Made by a program: the position numbers and the translations under genes. Below, one piece after another: positions 12,772 to 26,154 of a DNA stretch of 64,000 bases. The notes beneath the pieces are model-generated. The model searched no databases. It was not told the DNA's origin and saw nothing but the letters and a program-made list of their open reading frames with translations. The stretch covers positions 248,001 to 312,000 of the forward strand of contig JAMJFZ010000711.1 of assembly GCA_026225945.1 (NCBI GenBank), written 5' to 3'. The DNA comes from Cricetomys ansorgei. Its lineage: Eukaryota > Chordata > Mammalia > Rodentia > Nesomyidae. How positions within the stretch are numbered: position 1 is the first letter of the stretch; every line of letters begins with the position of its first letter.

Positions 12772-13542
12772 TGTAGAGGGACATTTACTGCTTTAATCCA
12801 TCAACATTGCTGCTCTAGGGTAGAAACAATGTTGGCATGCACCTTTATCCCAATATTCAGAAGGCAGTGGTGGTACACACCTTTAATCCCAGCACTTGGG
12901 AGTTAAGAAGCAAAGTAGAAGCAAGCAAAGCTCAGAAGGAGTCAGTGTCAGACAGGAAGTGACTTCTGAGATGAGTCAGAGTGAACAGCAAGAAAAGTGA
13001 TGAATCAAAGGAAGAGTTAGCAGCATGATTCAGCATGAGAACATGCCCAACTCAGAGGGTATCAGGATAAGACATAGGGTCAATATGAGGCAGATAGTCA
13101 GATAAGATATACAGAATCAATAAGTTACAGAGGCAATATGAGGCAAGCAGTCTGAGAAATCTGAGTTCTTTAGAAAAAGTCTGTATCAGATGAGAAGAAA
13201 GAGTCAGTTTGAAGCCAAGATCAGTTGAGTTGGAGGCAATCAGAAAATCAGCCAGAGTCAGAAGAGTTAAGTCAGAAACAGCCAGCTCAAGAGATCAGCC
13301 TAAACTAGACAACATGAAGAAGAGTTTGAGCCAGAACAGTAAATGAGTTGAAGCAGAAGAGTCAGAATGCAAAAGCTAGTTAGAATGGTTCAGTAAGTCT
13401 TACAGAGGTTGATTAGATTGTTCAGAAACTTAAACCTTCTAGATTGTATGGAGGTTGAAACACTCCAGGGCTCCAAAACTGGGACTAGGGATTCAATTCA
13501 GCAAAAGAATAAAGTACCTTTTGCTTAGAATCTACATCTACA
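12772..13542 (+). mobile_element. LTR-like repeat, copy A of a three-copy family
   Basis: It starts TGTAGAGG and ends near ATCTACA, with an AATAAAG signal about 30 bp before the end. That is LTR-like organisation. CTGCAA to the left (12766-12771) and CTGCAG to the right (13543-13548) look like a 6-bp target duplication with one mismatch. The body is rich in CAGA-, AGTCAG- and GAAG-type words. Copies B (27074) and C (51643) share both ends and the orientation. At 12830-12900 it carries two B1-like heads (CACCTTTA..CCCA). No coding frame. Family name not assigned. Confidence 0.7.
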
Positions 13543-13796
13543 CTGCAGAAACAAGAGCTGAACAGTAACAGTATCAATGGGTGTTACTGTGGAAATGGTA
13601 AAATTTTTATGGTGTAAAACTTCTAGAGAAAGAACTACAAGCTACTATTACTACTGAGAGAATTAGCCTCTTCTGGTGAAGAGGCCCTTTATTGGTATCC
13701 CAGTGCAGAGTAGTCAGCCTTTAAAGTATATACACAGAAACAACAAAAAACGGGTTCAGCAAGTACGATCTATATATATTTGTGCACAGGCACACA

Positions 13797-13799
13797 AAT

Positions 13800-13832
<33 letters not shown>

Positions 13833-13855
13833 CACACACACGCACACACACACGT
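13797..13855. repeat. (CA)n microsatellite
   Basis: A roughly 59-bp CA run interrupted by CGCA units. Reading frames across it encode only His/Thr repeats and are artefacts. Confidence 0.95.
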
Positions 13856-13859
13856 AACT

Positions 13860-15290
13860 AATATATTCAAGTCATTTTATTGCAAAAGTTACTTTGAACA
13901 CAGTTTCATTTCACAAGATGCAATCAATGATAATGCTTCATTTTTACATTTACACTGTAGAATTTTCTATCAAAACTTATAGAAAATCCTATAGTGCACC
14001 CTGTTAATGAGCATATATCAACAGGCAATTATTAATCAGAACCTATTCTATGGGATTTTTAACTTCTTTTCCACATATGCATATCACATATGCAAATCTT
14101 TTATAAAAAGATTTTCCAGTTAGAGTTAACTTCCAGTTAGAGTTAATATTTCTTAAGTAACATTAATAAATATGTGATCAGAAGAATTAATTTTATAAAT
14201 GTCTTATTATTTCTTATACGTTGTTTCATGGCGTGGGGTTACATAGGAGACCTATATTTTGCAGATAATTGGTGAACCTCCTAGAACTTGTTGTTTAGTA
14301 GTCTTATTTTTATGCTTTCATTTGCACTTTTAATGAAAATGGATGAGCTCTAGATCATTTGGATGCTGATGACTTTTAGTGATATCATGTTATTTCATCC
14401 CCTACAGTTTCAATGAATTCTTTTATGATATGAAGATTTGATTATTTTGTTTGCATCCTCTGTCTTTAGTCAATTTCAGATTACTACCCAGTGTTATTAT
14501 AACTGAAGTGTAATATCAATTATTATAACAGAAGCATTGCATATGTGTACATATTGTTTTTTGTGTTTGTACATGTGTATATATAGGGCTAATGTTTCTC
14601 ACTGAACCTGAAGCTGAATGTTTAGGCTAATCTGATTGGACCTACCTGTTCATAGACCATACATAACCTTGTTGGTTACATGTATAAGTGACCATGCCCA
14701 TATTTTATATGAGTGCTTGAGATTTGAACTCAGATCCTCGTACATTAAACATTCTTGTCTACTGACCGATATCCTCTGCCTCCCACCATATCTTTTTATG
14801 TTTCAGGCTTCACTTAACTTATACATCCAGTATGTGGCTTTATTTACTATCACAAAGGAAAAAAGACTACTTACTATTTTAATAACATTAATGGATTTTA
14901 ATGAACTATTTCATAGCTTTCTAAAGTCTCCAAATTCTTCAGGATCATTTATAACTCCAAAATTTGGGTATATCTTATATGGAAAGTTCATTTTCATAGC
15001 CATCGATATTGATGGAAATGTTCCTGGTGTTTACTAGAAGAAATATATAAAATAATGCTTTAAGGCATTTGGAATGGTCTTTTTGATATTGCTTATATAT
15101 TTTAATGTTACTGACTTTGTTATATATAAATTTTACCCTAGATCATTTGGGAAAATGATAGCTGTAACTTTTTAAAACAGAAACTGGATTTTAGATACCA
15201 TAATTACAGGTGATGGAGAGACTTATGCAAAAGAGATATAAATTTGAGATATTATAGGAGATAGTTTTCCAGGAATAAGTTTGCATTCCC
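13860..15290. other. Intergenic stretch downstream of the receptor gene
   Basis: Contains a diverged antisense tRNA-type SINE at about 14690-14795 and otherwise no recognisable element. It lies 3' of the receptor on the - strand, so it should contain that gene's 3' UTR. The nearest AATAAA on that strand that I see is at about 14841-14846, some 455 bp past the stop. Confidence 0.5.
14690..14795 (-). mobile_element. B4/B3-like SINE remnant, antisense
   Basis: GAGTGCTTGAGATTTGAACT followed by CAGATCCTCGTACATTAAAC and a TACTGACCGATATCC block is the antisense of a tRNA-derived rodent SINE promoter region. Diverged. Confidence 0.6.
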
Positions 15291-15301
15291 TTCTAAAACT
15301 A

Positions 15302-16225
15302 TTAACCCTTCAGAAATGCAAGCACTTTCCTAATACCTGTCTGCATCTCCTTGTTCCGGAAGCTGTACACAATTGGGTTCAATGTGGGAGTTATTAGAGT
15401 ATAAAGTGCAGCTACTATCTTGTCCTTTTCGAAAGTATAGCTGGATGCAGGTCGGATATAGGTGTAGATTACAGGAGAATAGTACAGGGCCACTACCATG
15501 AGGTGGGATGAGCATGTAGAGAAGGCCTTCTTCTTGCCTTCTGTGGTACGGATGTGAAGAATAGCAGCAATGATAAAACCATAGGAAATGCACGTCAGGG
15601 TAAAGTCTCCTACAGCCAGGGTGAGATCAGCAACATATACCATAACTTCATTGACTCTCACAGGGCTACAGGACAAAGCCAGCAGTGTGGGTATTTCACA
15701 GAAGAAGTGATCAATGGTGTTTGGTCCACAGAAGTTTAGCCTCAAAATGAGACCTGTGTGCACCCAGGAATTGGTTACTGCAATAACCATGACAATGCTG
15801 AGCAAGACTGCACATGTGTGATGGCTCATAATAATTCTGTAACGAAGTGGGAAACAAATGGCCACATAGCGGTCATAGGCCATGGTAGTGAAGAGCACCA
15901 TCTCAGCCCCCAGGGACCATGTAAAGAAGAAAAGTTGGGACACACAGCCCTCATATGATATGGAATTTTCTGATGTTAGCATTGTTCCCAGCATCTTTGG
16001 TATGATGCTTGTTGTGCATATGATATCCACAGCAGCCAGGGCCAGAAGAAGAACAAACATGGGAGTGTGTAAAGTGGTATTATAGATTATGGCAATGATA
16101 ATTAACAGATTGCCAAAAAAAGCAACAAGGTAGATAAAAAGGAAGATAATGAAAAGAATTCCCTGAAGTTCAGACTTTTGAGTCAGTCCAAGAATGATAA
16201 ACTCCTTAACAGTGCTGTGGTTCAT
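15302..16225 (-). CDS. Or13g1: Olfactory receptor, family 13 subfamily G member 1-like
   Basis: An odorant receptor: a seven-transmembrane GPCR that in olfactory neuron cilia couples odour binding to the olfactory G protein (family knowledge). The single 307-codon frame is intact and of normal length. It has an N-glycosylation sequon at N2 (NHS), the TM2 motif TLHTPMF at 51-57, the conserved extracellular Cys 94 with 166/176/186, MAYDRYVAIC at 115-124 ending TM3, KAFSTCSSHL at 233-242 and PTLNPIVYSFRN at 280-291. Small variations include an LRY in place of LHY after the DRY region. The overall sequence strongly resembles what I know of mammalian OR13G1, so I use that symbol; a close paralogue is possible. 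The start is the first in-frame ATG giving the usual short N-terminus. It stands alone, 17 kb from the end of Folh1 on the same strand. Confidence 0.93.
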   Translation of the reverse strand: MNHSTVKEFIILGLTQKSELQGILFIIFLFIYLVAFFGNLLIIIAIIYNTTLHTPMFVLLLALAAVDIICTTSIIPKMLGTMLTSENSISYEGCVSQLFFFTWSLGAEMVLFTTMAYDRYVAICFPLRYRIIMSHHTCAVLLSIVMVIAVTNSWVHTGLILRLNFCGPNTIDHFFCEIPTLLALSCSPVRVNEVMVYVADLTLAVGDFTLTCISYGFIIAAILHIRTTEGKKKAFSTCSSHLMVVALYYSPVIYTYIRPASSYTFEKDKIVAALYTLITPTLNPIVYSFRNKEMQTGIRKVLAFLKG

Positions 16226-16232
16226 TGTTCAT
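16206..16232 (-). promoter_or_regulatory. Short upstream ORF overlapping the receptor start
   Basis: An ATG at 16230-16232 lies 7 nt upstream of the receptor ATG in another frame. It opens an 8-codon frame that stops at 16206-16208, inside the receptor coding region. If the transcript covers it, it could lower initiation at the main ATG. Seen directly; the effect is inference. Confidence 0.5.
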
Positions 16233-16239
16233 GAGTAAA

Positions 16240-17860
16240 TTTCTCTCAGTGTGAACAATGGAGAATTAAAAGCACTGTTGCAAGTTATAATGTTGAGTTT
16301 GTGGTCTTTAACCTTCGTTGCAGCCCAGCTTTGCAGCAAGGAGTTGCTCCATAAGAGGATTCTGATTTTCCAGGCAATACCCTCTCTTCTCCAAATTTCA
16401 TTCTTTGATTTCTTTCTTCCATGGATAACTTAAATGAACTGAAGGCAATAGTGGGAGTAAAAATATGAGAGACATACATGTTGTCAAATATTCTAATATT
16501 ACCATTTTACTTGGAACTTGTCTGAATATATTTTTCATTCACATATGTACATTAATATAGAAATTATGATACAAAAATACATATCTTAATAATTTGGTTG
16601 GTTGTTTGGATGACTTTCTTTGACAAACATATGAGCAGGAATATTTGGAAAAATGAAGTTCAAAGGGACTAACTATGATCAGGATGATTCAGAGGAAAAT
16701 GTTCAGCACACTATATGAATATTGTATATTCTTGCAATCCCTGACAGGTTCATTGCACTCCAAATACGTATTTTCATACATGTATATTTTCACATTTTTT
16801 CTTTTTGGTGAGTACATTGATAAATTGTGTGAAATAATTTTTGTTGCCCTGCAACTCAAGATAATCACATTTTAAAAAATATCCACCCCAGCACATGTCT
16901 GTTTCAACAATATGTGCACAAATTATCCATACAACCACATTAAGCCCCAAGTTCTCTTCTAGCAAAGTCTAAATAAATTTATATTATATACTATTTGGAA
17001 TTAGTCAATGTTTCTTCAGGATACCCAGAGATGAGACTCAATGGGCAAAACTAGGATCTATGTCCTGTATTATTTCTTTCCAAAATATCTCCACCATTCT
17101 TCTGTTTAGGTTTTTGTACATTTACTTCGATAGATTTGATTTCTACATATTGTGAAACATGGATGTAAATTCAAGGCTTTGAAGACTATTGTGATGAGGT
17201 AATATAGTTAGAGTTGAAGGAATTTTAAATTTTTAATAAAACTTTATCTGTGCTTTATATACTTTCAAGTATTTCATTTTGTCACATTCAAATAAAGGCA
17301 TCAATGAGAATAATTTCTGTGGGCCCTCAAATTTGACCTGTAGCATTAATTGCCCCATTTGATTAATTAATTTGGGCCTCTAATGGATTCTTCTGCAGCT
17401 GGTGAGAATGGAAGGAACAACTACAGGTTTTTGTCTAATCTTCACTTTAACAATCTTGAGATTACAATAGAAGCATGTAAATTTAAACCATTTTTCACAC
17501 CAAAGAAAGCAATTGGAATTGAAACGGCAGTCCAAAAAATGGGAGAAAGTCTGTTCTATCAACTCAACCTTCAGGAATTTGACATCCAGAGTATATCCAA
17601 AGCTTAAAAACGAAACACAAAAATAACAAATAATCCAGCCAATAAATAAACAAATAATTTAAACAGAACACTCTGAAAATACAGATGAAAAACAAATATA
17701 GGAAAAATAATTGAAATCTTTAAACTCTAGGGAAACAAAAACAAAAACTACACTGATGTTCTTAGTAAGACAACCTATTTTCAAAAAATAAATAAATGCA
17801 CAACAAACAGGTGTTAATGCTCTTGGTGGGGACTGGAAATTAGTGCATCCACTATTAAAA
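16240..17860. other. Region upstream of the receptor, no gene recognised
   Basis: This should hold the receptor's promoter and non-coding 5' exon(s), which olfactory receptor genes usually have, but I cannot place them from sequence alone. No transposon is clearly recognisable. Confidence 0.5.
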
Positions 17861-17864
17861 TGAG

Positions 17865-17944
17865 TGTTTAAATTTCTACTATTTGATGCCACTATTTTAC
17901 TTCTGAGTATAAGCCAAATGAACTGAGTTAGCAAAGAATCTATC

Positions 17945-17991
<47 letters not shown>

Positions 17992-18640
17992 GATGCTTAT
18001 CAGAATATTATTCACAAATCATAAAATAAACCTCTGAAAAGGTGGCATATATATTATATCATATATAAAATATAATGGCATTATATATACATCTACAAGG
18101 ACACACACACAATAGAGCAATATTTAGCCATAAAGAACAGAATTATGCCACTTATAAAAAATATATGGAACTGTAGATCATCATGTTAAGCGAAATTAGC
18201 CAGAAAGACAAATATCGTACATTTAGTATTATATATAGAATTAAAATACGTTTTAATGACATAAAAATAGAAGGTAACTAGGAAAAGAAAGGGGACCAGT
18301 TGGAGTTGAGAATGGGGATACAAAAACAGTAAAGGTGAGTATCTTCAAAGCATATATAATGCCATATATACATATGTAAACATACATACGTATATATGTG
18401 TGTGTGAATTCACATATGTATATTTGCATGTATATAATGACATAATTAAACACTTTTTGTCAAATAAACATACAGTAATAAAAATTATTTTTAAAAAAAT
18501 CTGTACCTTGAATGATCATTTCTCAAAGAGGATGAATGTTCCTATCACCCTTACTGCTACCTATACTATATGATAGGACATGTCTTTGTTATTTCATTAA
18601 TGCTATATCCATGTGATCATATATTCCTTTAAAATAAATT
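17865..18640 (+). mobile_element. Old LINE-1 3' fragment with simple repeats
   Basis: TGCCACTATTTTACTTCTGA, AGAATATTATTCACAAATCA and CATCATGTTAAGCGAAATTA with CCAGAAAGACAAATATCG are L1 ORF2-end and 3' UTR sequence of an older mammalian subfamily. A (TATC)n tract at 17944-17991 and TA-rich runs interrupt it. Confidence 0.75.
17944..17991. repeat. (TATC)n microsatellite
   Basis: About 12 TATC units, nearly pure, inside the old L1 fragment. Confidence 0.95.
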
Positions 18641-20220
18641 TTAAACAGGTAAAAAATAAACAAGATAAGAGAAAAAAATAACTGTAGCGAGTATTACCTA
18701 TCTCATATGAGAACCAAGATTGCTACGCCAAAGAAACTGACATTAACATCTTTGTTATATGAGCATTCAGGAGAAACTCAATATAGTATGCTGTGTATAC
18801 ACAAAAGCTGAATATTATGAGTGAAGCTGAAACAATGTACAGACTTTATTGTCAAAATGGTTTGGTTTGCTGCTGAGAAGTATAGTTAAAGTCAGTGATT
18901 GATTTTGAAATTTAACCCAAATATGTAAATATTTTCGAAGATCTGATATTGAAATTATATGAACTGAAGTTTATAATACTTTAATATGCCTTAAAACAAA
19001 ACAAAAATGTAGTCCTGACCTACTCACCTAGTTAATCAGAGATTTGGATTGAATCTGCAAGGTAGAGGCTATTTTAAGCCTGCAGGATCTTCCACACCAA
19101 TGTAGATTCTCAAAGAAACTTGATCCTCTAATGGTGAAAAAAGGCTTCAATTTTTTTTTCTTGGAAAATCATGTTTCATTCATATAAATAAAATTCTCAA
19201 CATCACTAATTTATGAATTATTATTGATTAGTTGCCTATTAATCATCTATGGGGCATGTAGGGAAGGATGAGAATCCCAATCACCAAATACACTGTAAAA
19301 TTTTATAAAATCCAGTGGATTAACAAGGAGATAAACAAGTGTACCCCTGTTTTTACCACTTACAAGTTAAGATGTAAGGCTAAAGCACAAAGACACTTAC
19401 GTTTCTTGTTTCTCCTATAACAGTCTATCTTACCCATAGACGTCAAGCCCTTGCTTGGGCAGGCCTATTCCTTTGCAGAAGACTTCCAAGAAGGCTGAGC
19501 TAGGTATTACCTCATGGCCTCCCATAAAGGAGCCTAACCATAGATGATCAAACAGCCATCAGTAGTATCTTCTTAATTCTTCAAGTAACTTAAGTTTTGC
19601 TTGGATTTTACCCTATGCTTCTCCCTCAATCATGACTTCCCTGAGCTACAATATCTAAAGAAGAAGGAGCTGCCTTTGTTACCAGAAAAGTATATTGTTT
19701 GCAACCTAAGTGTCAAAGAATTTGCCATTTACTTTTTCCCTTCCTGGACACTTCATCTGGAGATATTAATGTTGCTTTCGTGGATTTTCTACTGACCAAA
19801 ATTTGAAACAAAGAAATTAAAGATACTCTATTAGAATTAATATATATATCGCTTAATCCTGAACCTATAATCTTCTGTCTATGAATCAGCATTTAAAAAT
19901 TAAGACAAATAATAATCATATGAATTTTTATACACTATGTGAAATTGACATATATTGGGGGAGATTCAACTAAATTAAACTAAATTAACCTGTCACTTCA
20001 CTAACTTACTATTTTGTTGTGAAGACATTAAAATTTATTTTGGGGCATTATAGCAGCACAAAGTACATTAGATAGTTTAAAAATTAGTTTTCTAACTGAA
20101 TATTTGCACTGTTAACCAATATCTCTCTTTTCAACAACCTTTATTTTAGCCTTTTATAGCAACATTTGCTTCTAGTTTAGGTGAAACTGATTTTATAAAA
20201 CCAAACATTAGTGACTAATT
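18641..20220. other. Intergenic stretch, no gene recognised
   Basis: No coding frame with known motifs and no transposon I can name. The segment at 19395-19560 is less AT-rich than its surroundings and might be an old repeat. Confidence 0.45.
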
Positions 20221-20224
20221 GAAC

Positions 20225-21290
20225 AGACCAACAAACCCAGAAATAAATCCAATACCATGTATCATGAACACACGATGGAGAAGAGTCTATGTAATAAATG
20301 CCATTGAGAAAGCTGATGGCCAAATTAAAAAGTGATGAAGTTTAACCCTATCACCCAGCATACAAGAGTGAATTACAGTTTCATGAACATAGTATAAACC
20401 AATGGTTTATTGAATAAGAATCCAACAAAACAGACAAACGAAGCAAAACAGACATACAAAAGCCTACCATATAAAAAAGCTTCCTCATAGCATAGGAAGT
20501 AATTAATAAAATGGAGAGAGCTCTCACACTCTGGGAAAATAGTTTCAAGCAAAATCTTTGTGAAAAGAGTCTAATATTCAAAACACATAAGAAACACAAA
20601 CAACTCATAGGAAAAAGGGACAATTTTACAGAAAAAGGGAAATTATATAACAGACAGTTCTCAAAAGAAGAAATATGATTGTCCTGGAAATATATATGGA
20701 AAAGGGCTTTACATATATGATCATTAAAGAAATGCAAATTAAAACTACTGTTATATAAATAGATGTGTTATGTTATATTATGAAGCTCTGATCAAAATAT
20801 GAGAGATAGCTAGGTTTAGTAAAAAATTAGAGAAATTAGAACCTTGGTGCATTCTTCATAAAGTTATAAATTTCTGACATAATGGCAGAGAATGCCCTGA
20901 CAGTCTCTAAGATAATAAAATTACTAGAGGGTCCAACCTTCCTTCACCTGAGTTCACATTCATGATATTTAATCAGAACGTCAAAGTGCATTTTTACTCT
21001 CATTCTTATTACAACATTATTTACGGTAGTTACTGTAAGGAATCAGTTAAGTGTTCATCAGTGCTGTAATGCAAAAATAGAATATGATGTACTGTAAAAA
21101 GAAATGCTATACAGCCTTGAAATAAACAGTTTGCAAAAAAAAAATAAGTAAAACTGAAGGGCATTGCATTTAGAGAAATAGAAGAATTAGAAGAAACATT
21201 ATGGTTTTTAAAAAACTGATAGTAATAGAGAGCAGGCAGGTACAGAATGTACAATTCTAAATATGATCCTCAATTCTAAGTCTATGTTTA
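20225..21290 (+). mobile_element. Diverged LINE-1 ORF2 3' fragment
   Basis: AACAGACCAACAAACCCAGA at the left, CAGTTCTCAAAAGAAGAAAT and GAAATGCAAATTAAAACTAC at about 20657-20745, and CTATACAGCCTTGAAATAAA at 21107 follow the order of the L1 ORF2 C-terminal region. Many substitutions and stops. Confidence 0.75.
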
Positions 21291-23260
21291 TTGATTAGAG
21301 ATGATGGAAGTCATAATCCCACAGAGTATCTTTGATTATTAAATATTGACTGTTAATCATTAGCTCAATTCTGGGAACACATAGAAATAGCAATTAAAAT
21401 TAATTGTTTATATTTAAACTCCCAATACATGTAATTTTTTAAATCCATGTTTTAGTAAAAGGACTTTGTTATTATTAATGAGATGTTTTTGAATATTCAG
21501 TGGAATTTTTCGTAAAGTATCTTTACAATCAGTGAATGAGCACTATAATAAAAGAAAGAAAGAATTTTTTGTGCAATAACAAACAACTCAATTAATTTTA
21601 CTTGAACAAATTTTTAAAAGTAACATTTTTCACTAACTACTATACTTTTATATTAGATTATTATTCAGTATGTATAAATATATGTTCCACACTTGGAGTT
21701 GATTGAATAATAAAAATCATTCAAATAACTCTGTAAATATGAAATATTTATTAAGATACAAAGTAACTGTATGTAATAATAACTTGATTTGATTGTTGGA
21801 TCTCCAACCTCTCAACCCTGAGTTTCTCCTAACTCAGTCTGTGTTGACATGTGTCTTTATGCTTACCAGTTAACACTGCTACACAACTTTTCTGCATATC
21901 TTCTTCATAAAGAGTCATTTTTTTCTGGTTTATTCTGTTCTAAGGCCACATAAATGTAGTATTGTCTTCAGAAGTAAGAATTTTTTGAAGATCATGAACA
22001 GAAGAGACTAGAAGAAAAACATAATAGGCATTCATAAGAATACGTAAGGAAACGTGGACTATAAAATGTGTTCAAGACATGACAATGGGTTTCCTGAGGA
22101 AACACGGACAATTTATGTACACATACGTGTATTTTCAGTGAAATCAAACAAACTGAACATGACAAGATTACTGAATTCCAAGAAATTCTTTTGTGCAGAG
22201 TCAATGGGAATAAATCATATTCCTAAGGGAAGAACTGACATGTAGTACTTCCTTTAGAAAAACTTTAGACAGGCATCTCCAATGCCAGAATAAAAGATTA
22301 ATTCAGCAGACATTTATGTTAGCCAACTTGATCTGATTCTATGTTTATAACTACTTCTGGTTTTTTTAGAAATAAAATAATTTATAAATATATTTAAACT
22401 TGGGATTTATCTTTTATTATTAATTGAGTTACCATGAGAAATAAAGTTATGTAATACTTACAATTCCATACAGAGATGATTTAAACAGGCTCATTTTGTT
22501 TGTCTGGATGCAGGCACAATGCTGAGCAAATAGCACCAAAGTCTTCCCAGAGAGGTGATTTTGAAATCTAGTGTTTAACTACACTCGAACACAGGACAAT
22601 TAAACAGTTTATACTTCATAGTGATGGTTTTTGTGGAATTTGACAAGATATTTGTCTAATCCTGGGGATAAGAATAAGATCTACAATATTATTGCTCTTA
22701 TTTTATATAAGAAAAAAATGGTGATCTCAATAGTTTTCAAACCATAGAGTTGTCATGATGACACGGACATTTGGATCCATGGTATCTAATGACAACATGT
22801 GCTCCATGCACTAATGTTAAGTTATTGAGAATTCCTAGATCTCAGTTATGCTGCATAATTGCTGCAATCCCTGCCTTCAAACGTTGTCAGCATCATTACC
22901 CCTATGAAGGGCATAGCCATACTTGCAGAGGACTTCCTTAAGGTGCTACAAGCACACAGCAGCAGTTGTTGAACTTCATAGGAATATAATGTTGAAACTT
23001 ATCCAACATGCTTCTATTCTTGAGTGATTTTTGTCAAACTCCTTTATCCTAGGTAATTCTTCAGTAAGCACTATTAAGTCAAAATTGCTCATGTTGCTTA
23101 AAAAGTGGCAGTTTCTTTAGTTTAGCTTTTGTCGTTGCTGAAATGCTAGAGCAGTGATAAAAGTATTTCTCATGTTCAGAGGTTTCAAAGTGACCAAGGA
23201 AGGAACGAATGAAAGATCCTGGCTAAATGGGAAGGATGTAAATTATAAAAAATAAAATGT
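21291..23260. other. Intergenic stretch, no gene recognised
   Basis: AT-rich, with no recognisable gene or repeat over about 2 kb. Confidence 0.5.
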
Positions 23261-23261
23261 G

Positions 23262-23405
23262 GTAACCTGGACATGGTGACAATGACCTGCCTTCTCCATA
23301 CTAAGGAAGATGAGGCAGGGAGATCATCACAAATTTGAGTTCATCCTTGATAGAATAATGTGTTCCAGTCAAGTCTTGTCCAGAGAACTTGAGCCCCACT
23401 CCTCA
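23262..23405 (+). mobile_element. Degraded B1-like SINE
   Basis: CCTGGACATGGTGACAATGA, GATGAGGCAGGGAGATCATC and TTGAGTTCATCCTTGATAGA follow the B1 sense consensus with heavy divergence. Confidence 0.6.
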
Positions 23406-26150
23406 GAAAGTAAAAGATAAAATGTGGTAAGTGTGTAAATACCTATATACATATTTTGTCTTTATCCTAAGCAGTCATCATGTAAGTCATCCTGGAATTG
23501 TCCACACTTTGCCACTGTAGGGCTCAATGCACCAAGAGACACTTCAGACTAAGAATTTGACAGTTTGACACCTTAGAAGTCCTCAGGCCAATGCCGTGCC
23601 TGTGCCTGCAAATTTCAACCTTACTCAACACTTCCAAAAGCATTTTGTTCTCTCTATATTAGAAAGAGATAATGATTTGGATACATGTTTGACATGTTTC
23701 CATTTTATTCCAGAGTTGATCACATCTGTGACTACAGAAGTAGAAAATGCACATCAAATCAGTAAATTAAATCCTGCACAAACATGTTTTTTCTGAGAGG
23801 TGTTTGAAATCCCATTGTAAAATCCTTTTTACTAATTAAAACTTTAAGTTAAATTTAAGGAGTTATTGCAAAGTAATTTTCTGACAATTCACATTGTTCA
23901 TACTCTATTCATCCAATAGACATTCTGGCAAATTCCAATTTTTTGCTACATTTGTTTTGTTTTTAATGTTGAGGATTGAATCTGAGAATATTGAGCAACA
24001 TTCCTAGCCTGCTTTATTCATATTTGAAATAAAATAAAAAAAATAGATACCATGCAGCTAATATAAATGCTTGTATTAAAAGATCTCTTTTGTTTAAATT
24101 AAATTACAATCTATGTATGGATTTTTATATTGTTGTTGAAAAGATAAGTAAGTGCATTATTTAATTAATAATATCCTTATTCAGGCCATAATTTCAAATA
24201 AGTACCTTCACAAATACTCACTTTAGTGCTTGGTTGAGTGAAGGCTTGTATTTAATCAGAAGAACTAAACTCCAACAATAGCCACAGGCGATTTCATATC
24301 TAAGTACCAATTCTGTGCTTATTTAAATATTAGTTCTGTCATACTTATGACCCATCAAAACTGTTAGTTCTCATTCAAAGACAAAGCTGCCCCAGAGAGA
24401 GCACCTTTAGACAGTTTGTTTAGGCTTACTGTGAAATGGTTCTCAGAGGGACAATTATAACATTCTTACTTTGACTAATAATCACAAAACGGAAAGGTTT
24501 GGTTTTTATGTGGTGTCATGTCACACAAAAGGTGTTCCAAGAATATAAGTAAGGGACTGAATAATGAAAGACCTTGGGCACACAAAATGATACAAGGGAA
24601 TGGATGGGTGGACATTGTCTGGAGGTTTCAGTTTCTACCTATAGAATTTAAAATGGGTGTGTAACTGAGTGGTGGAACCTGTGCCTATCTTATACAAAAC
24701 CCTGGATTTGAAAAAAATTCACACCAAAAAATGTAAAAGAATAATGTACAGCAAAAAAAAAAAAAACATTAATCCTAAGATAAATATGAAGGTAACATGT
24801 AAGAGTTCACTACTTAGCCCTCTATATAATAACAAGCAGGGATCTATAAATTAATTATTCGTTCCAATTAGTTATTTGGTTGAATAACAAACAACTTTCA
24901 GTGCAATGCCTTTCTGAAATTAATTGTTTGGAAATTTGTCTGTGCATCCTTTCTATGCTCTTTATACTTGTACCACACAAAGACAACCAATCTGTGGGAC
25001 AGACTTATGTTAAAGTCATGTTAACCCTGGCCTCTTTGCTTGATATCCTCATTATTTCAAAATATTATTGGAAATAACAATGCATATTCATGTTTAACAT
25101 ATAGATTTCTTATGCCATAGAAAATGTGCCTGAATGGTTTGCCCACTTTTACAGATCCCTTATTACTTGACTGATCAAATTAAATGGTTAGTATTTCTAG
25201 TAATGTGCTATTTGTGAATATTAAAAATACATATTTTTTCAATATGATAGCAAGAAACAGGAATTTTATGTAGTTGTCAAAGTCAAGTACAACTTAAACA
25301 GTGTGTCTTTAAAGAGTGTTGCTTTTGAGTCAGTAAGTATAATTTATCATATTTCAGTATAATTTTTAATAGATAAAAGAATTGATTGTATTTTAGGTGA
25401 TAAAACATCCTATCATGTTGGCCATCTATATAAGTATAAAATAATATGCTAACTAGTCAATCTGAATATCTGAAAAAATGTATTTAAGTGGATGGAAGAG
25501 CGAGTATTTAATTAATACTATTCACTATTCCTCTTAAGCCAATTTTTAAGTATGTTGGTTCCAAGCTCATCTCTATTCATTCTGCACTAGGATGCTGAGC
25601 TTGGATGAACCCACAGTACTGCTAGCCTGTAGGCAACAGATTCACTCTGCCAGTACAAGACGAGTTCTGGTGCAGACATTAAGTCCTTTCCTACTTGTTT
25701 GACCTGATTACCCACTCTTCTGAAATCAGTTTTAATTTAAACTGTCCCAGTATGATTTAGGCTTGCCTCAGATATTTTTAAAATTTGCTAGATTGAGTTA
25801 GTTAACATTTGAAGCTATAATATTGTGTGCAAAGAAAATCAGTTACATAGTTTTTAAGGAAATTCCCTCTTGACATCAATGAACAGTCCTGGTTTATTTG
25901 AAGTACTTAATCAATGTTATAATTCTACAAGGTTGATACTAATAGTGCTAATGGTATCCCAAATCTGTACTTCCATTTTAATGTTTCTTGTCCCTTCATA
26001 AACTCTTTCAACTTCTCGCCCTTTGGCTAGGAGACAAAGATGATGAATTTTCACTATGCACATATATAGGATTATAACTGGGAAAAGCAGAAGGCACTAA
26101 AGAACTTCTGAAATGTTTATATTTTTATTTATTTTTTAGGCATATCATAT
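23406..26150. other. Intergenic stretch, no gene recognised
   Basis: A very short antisense ID-like trace (GAGGATTGAATCTGAGAATA near 23971) is the only weak signal. Nothing else is recognisable over about 2.7 kb. Confidence 0.45.
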
Positions 26151-26154
26151 ATTA

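Noticed and set aside
13676..13982. His/Thr-rich frames
   Set aside because: They are encoded by the CA microsatellite.
14636..15037. A 133-codon frame on the + strand
   Set aside because: It crosses an antisense SINE remnant and AT-rich intergenic DNA, with no family resemblance.
17944..17991. Regular spaced repeats considered as a CRISPR array
   Set aside because: It is a plain TATC microsatellite in a mammalian genome.
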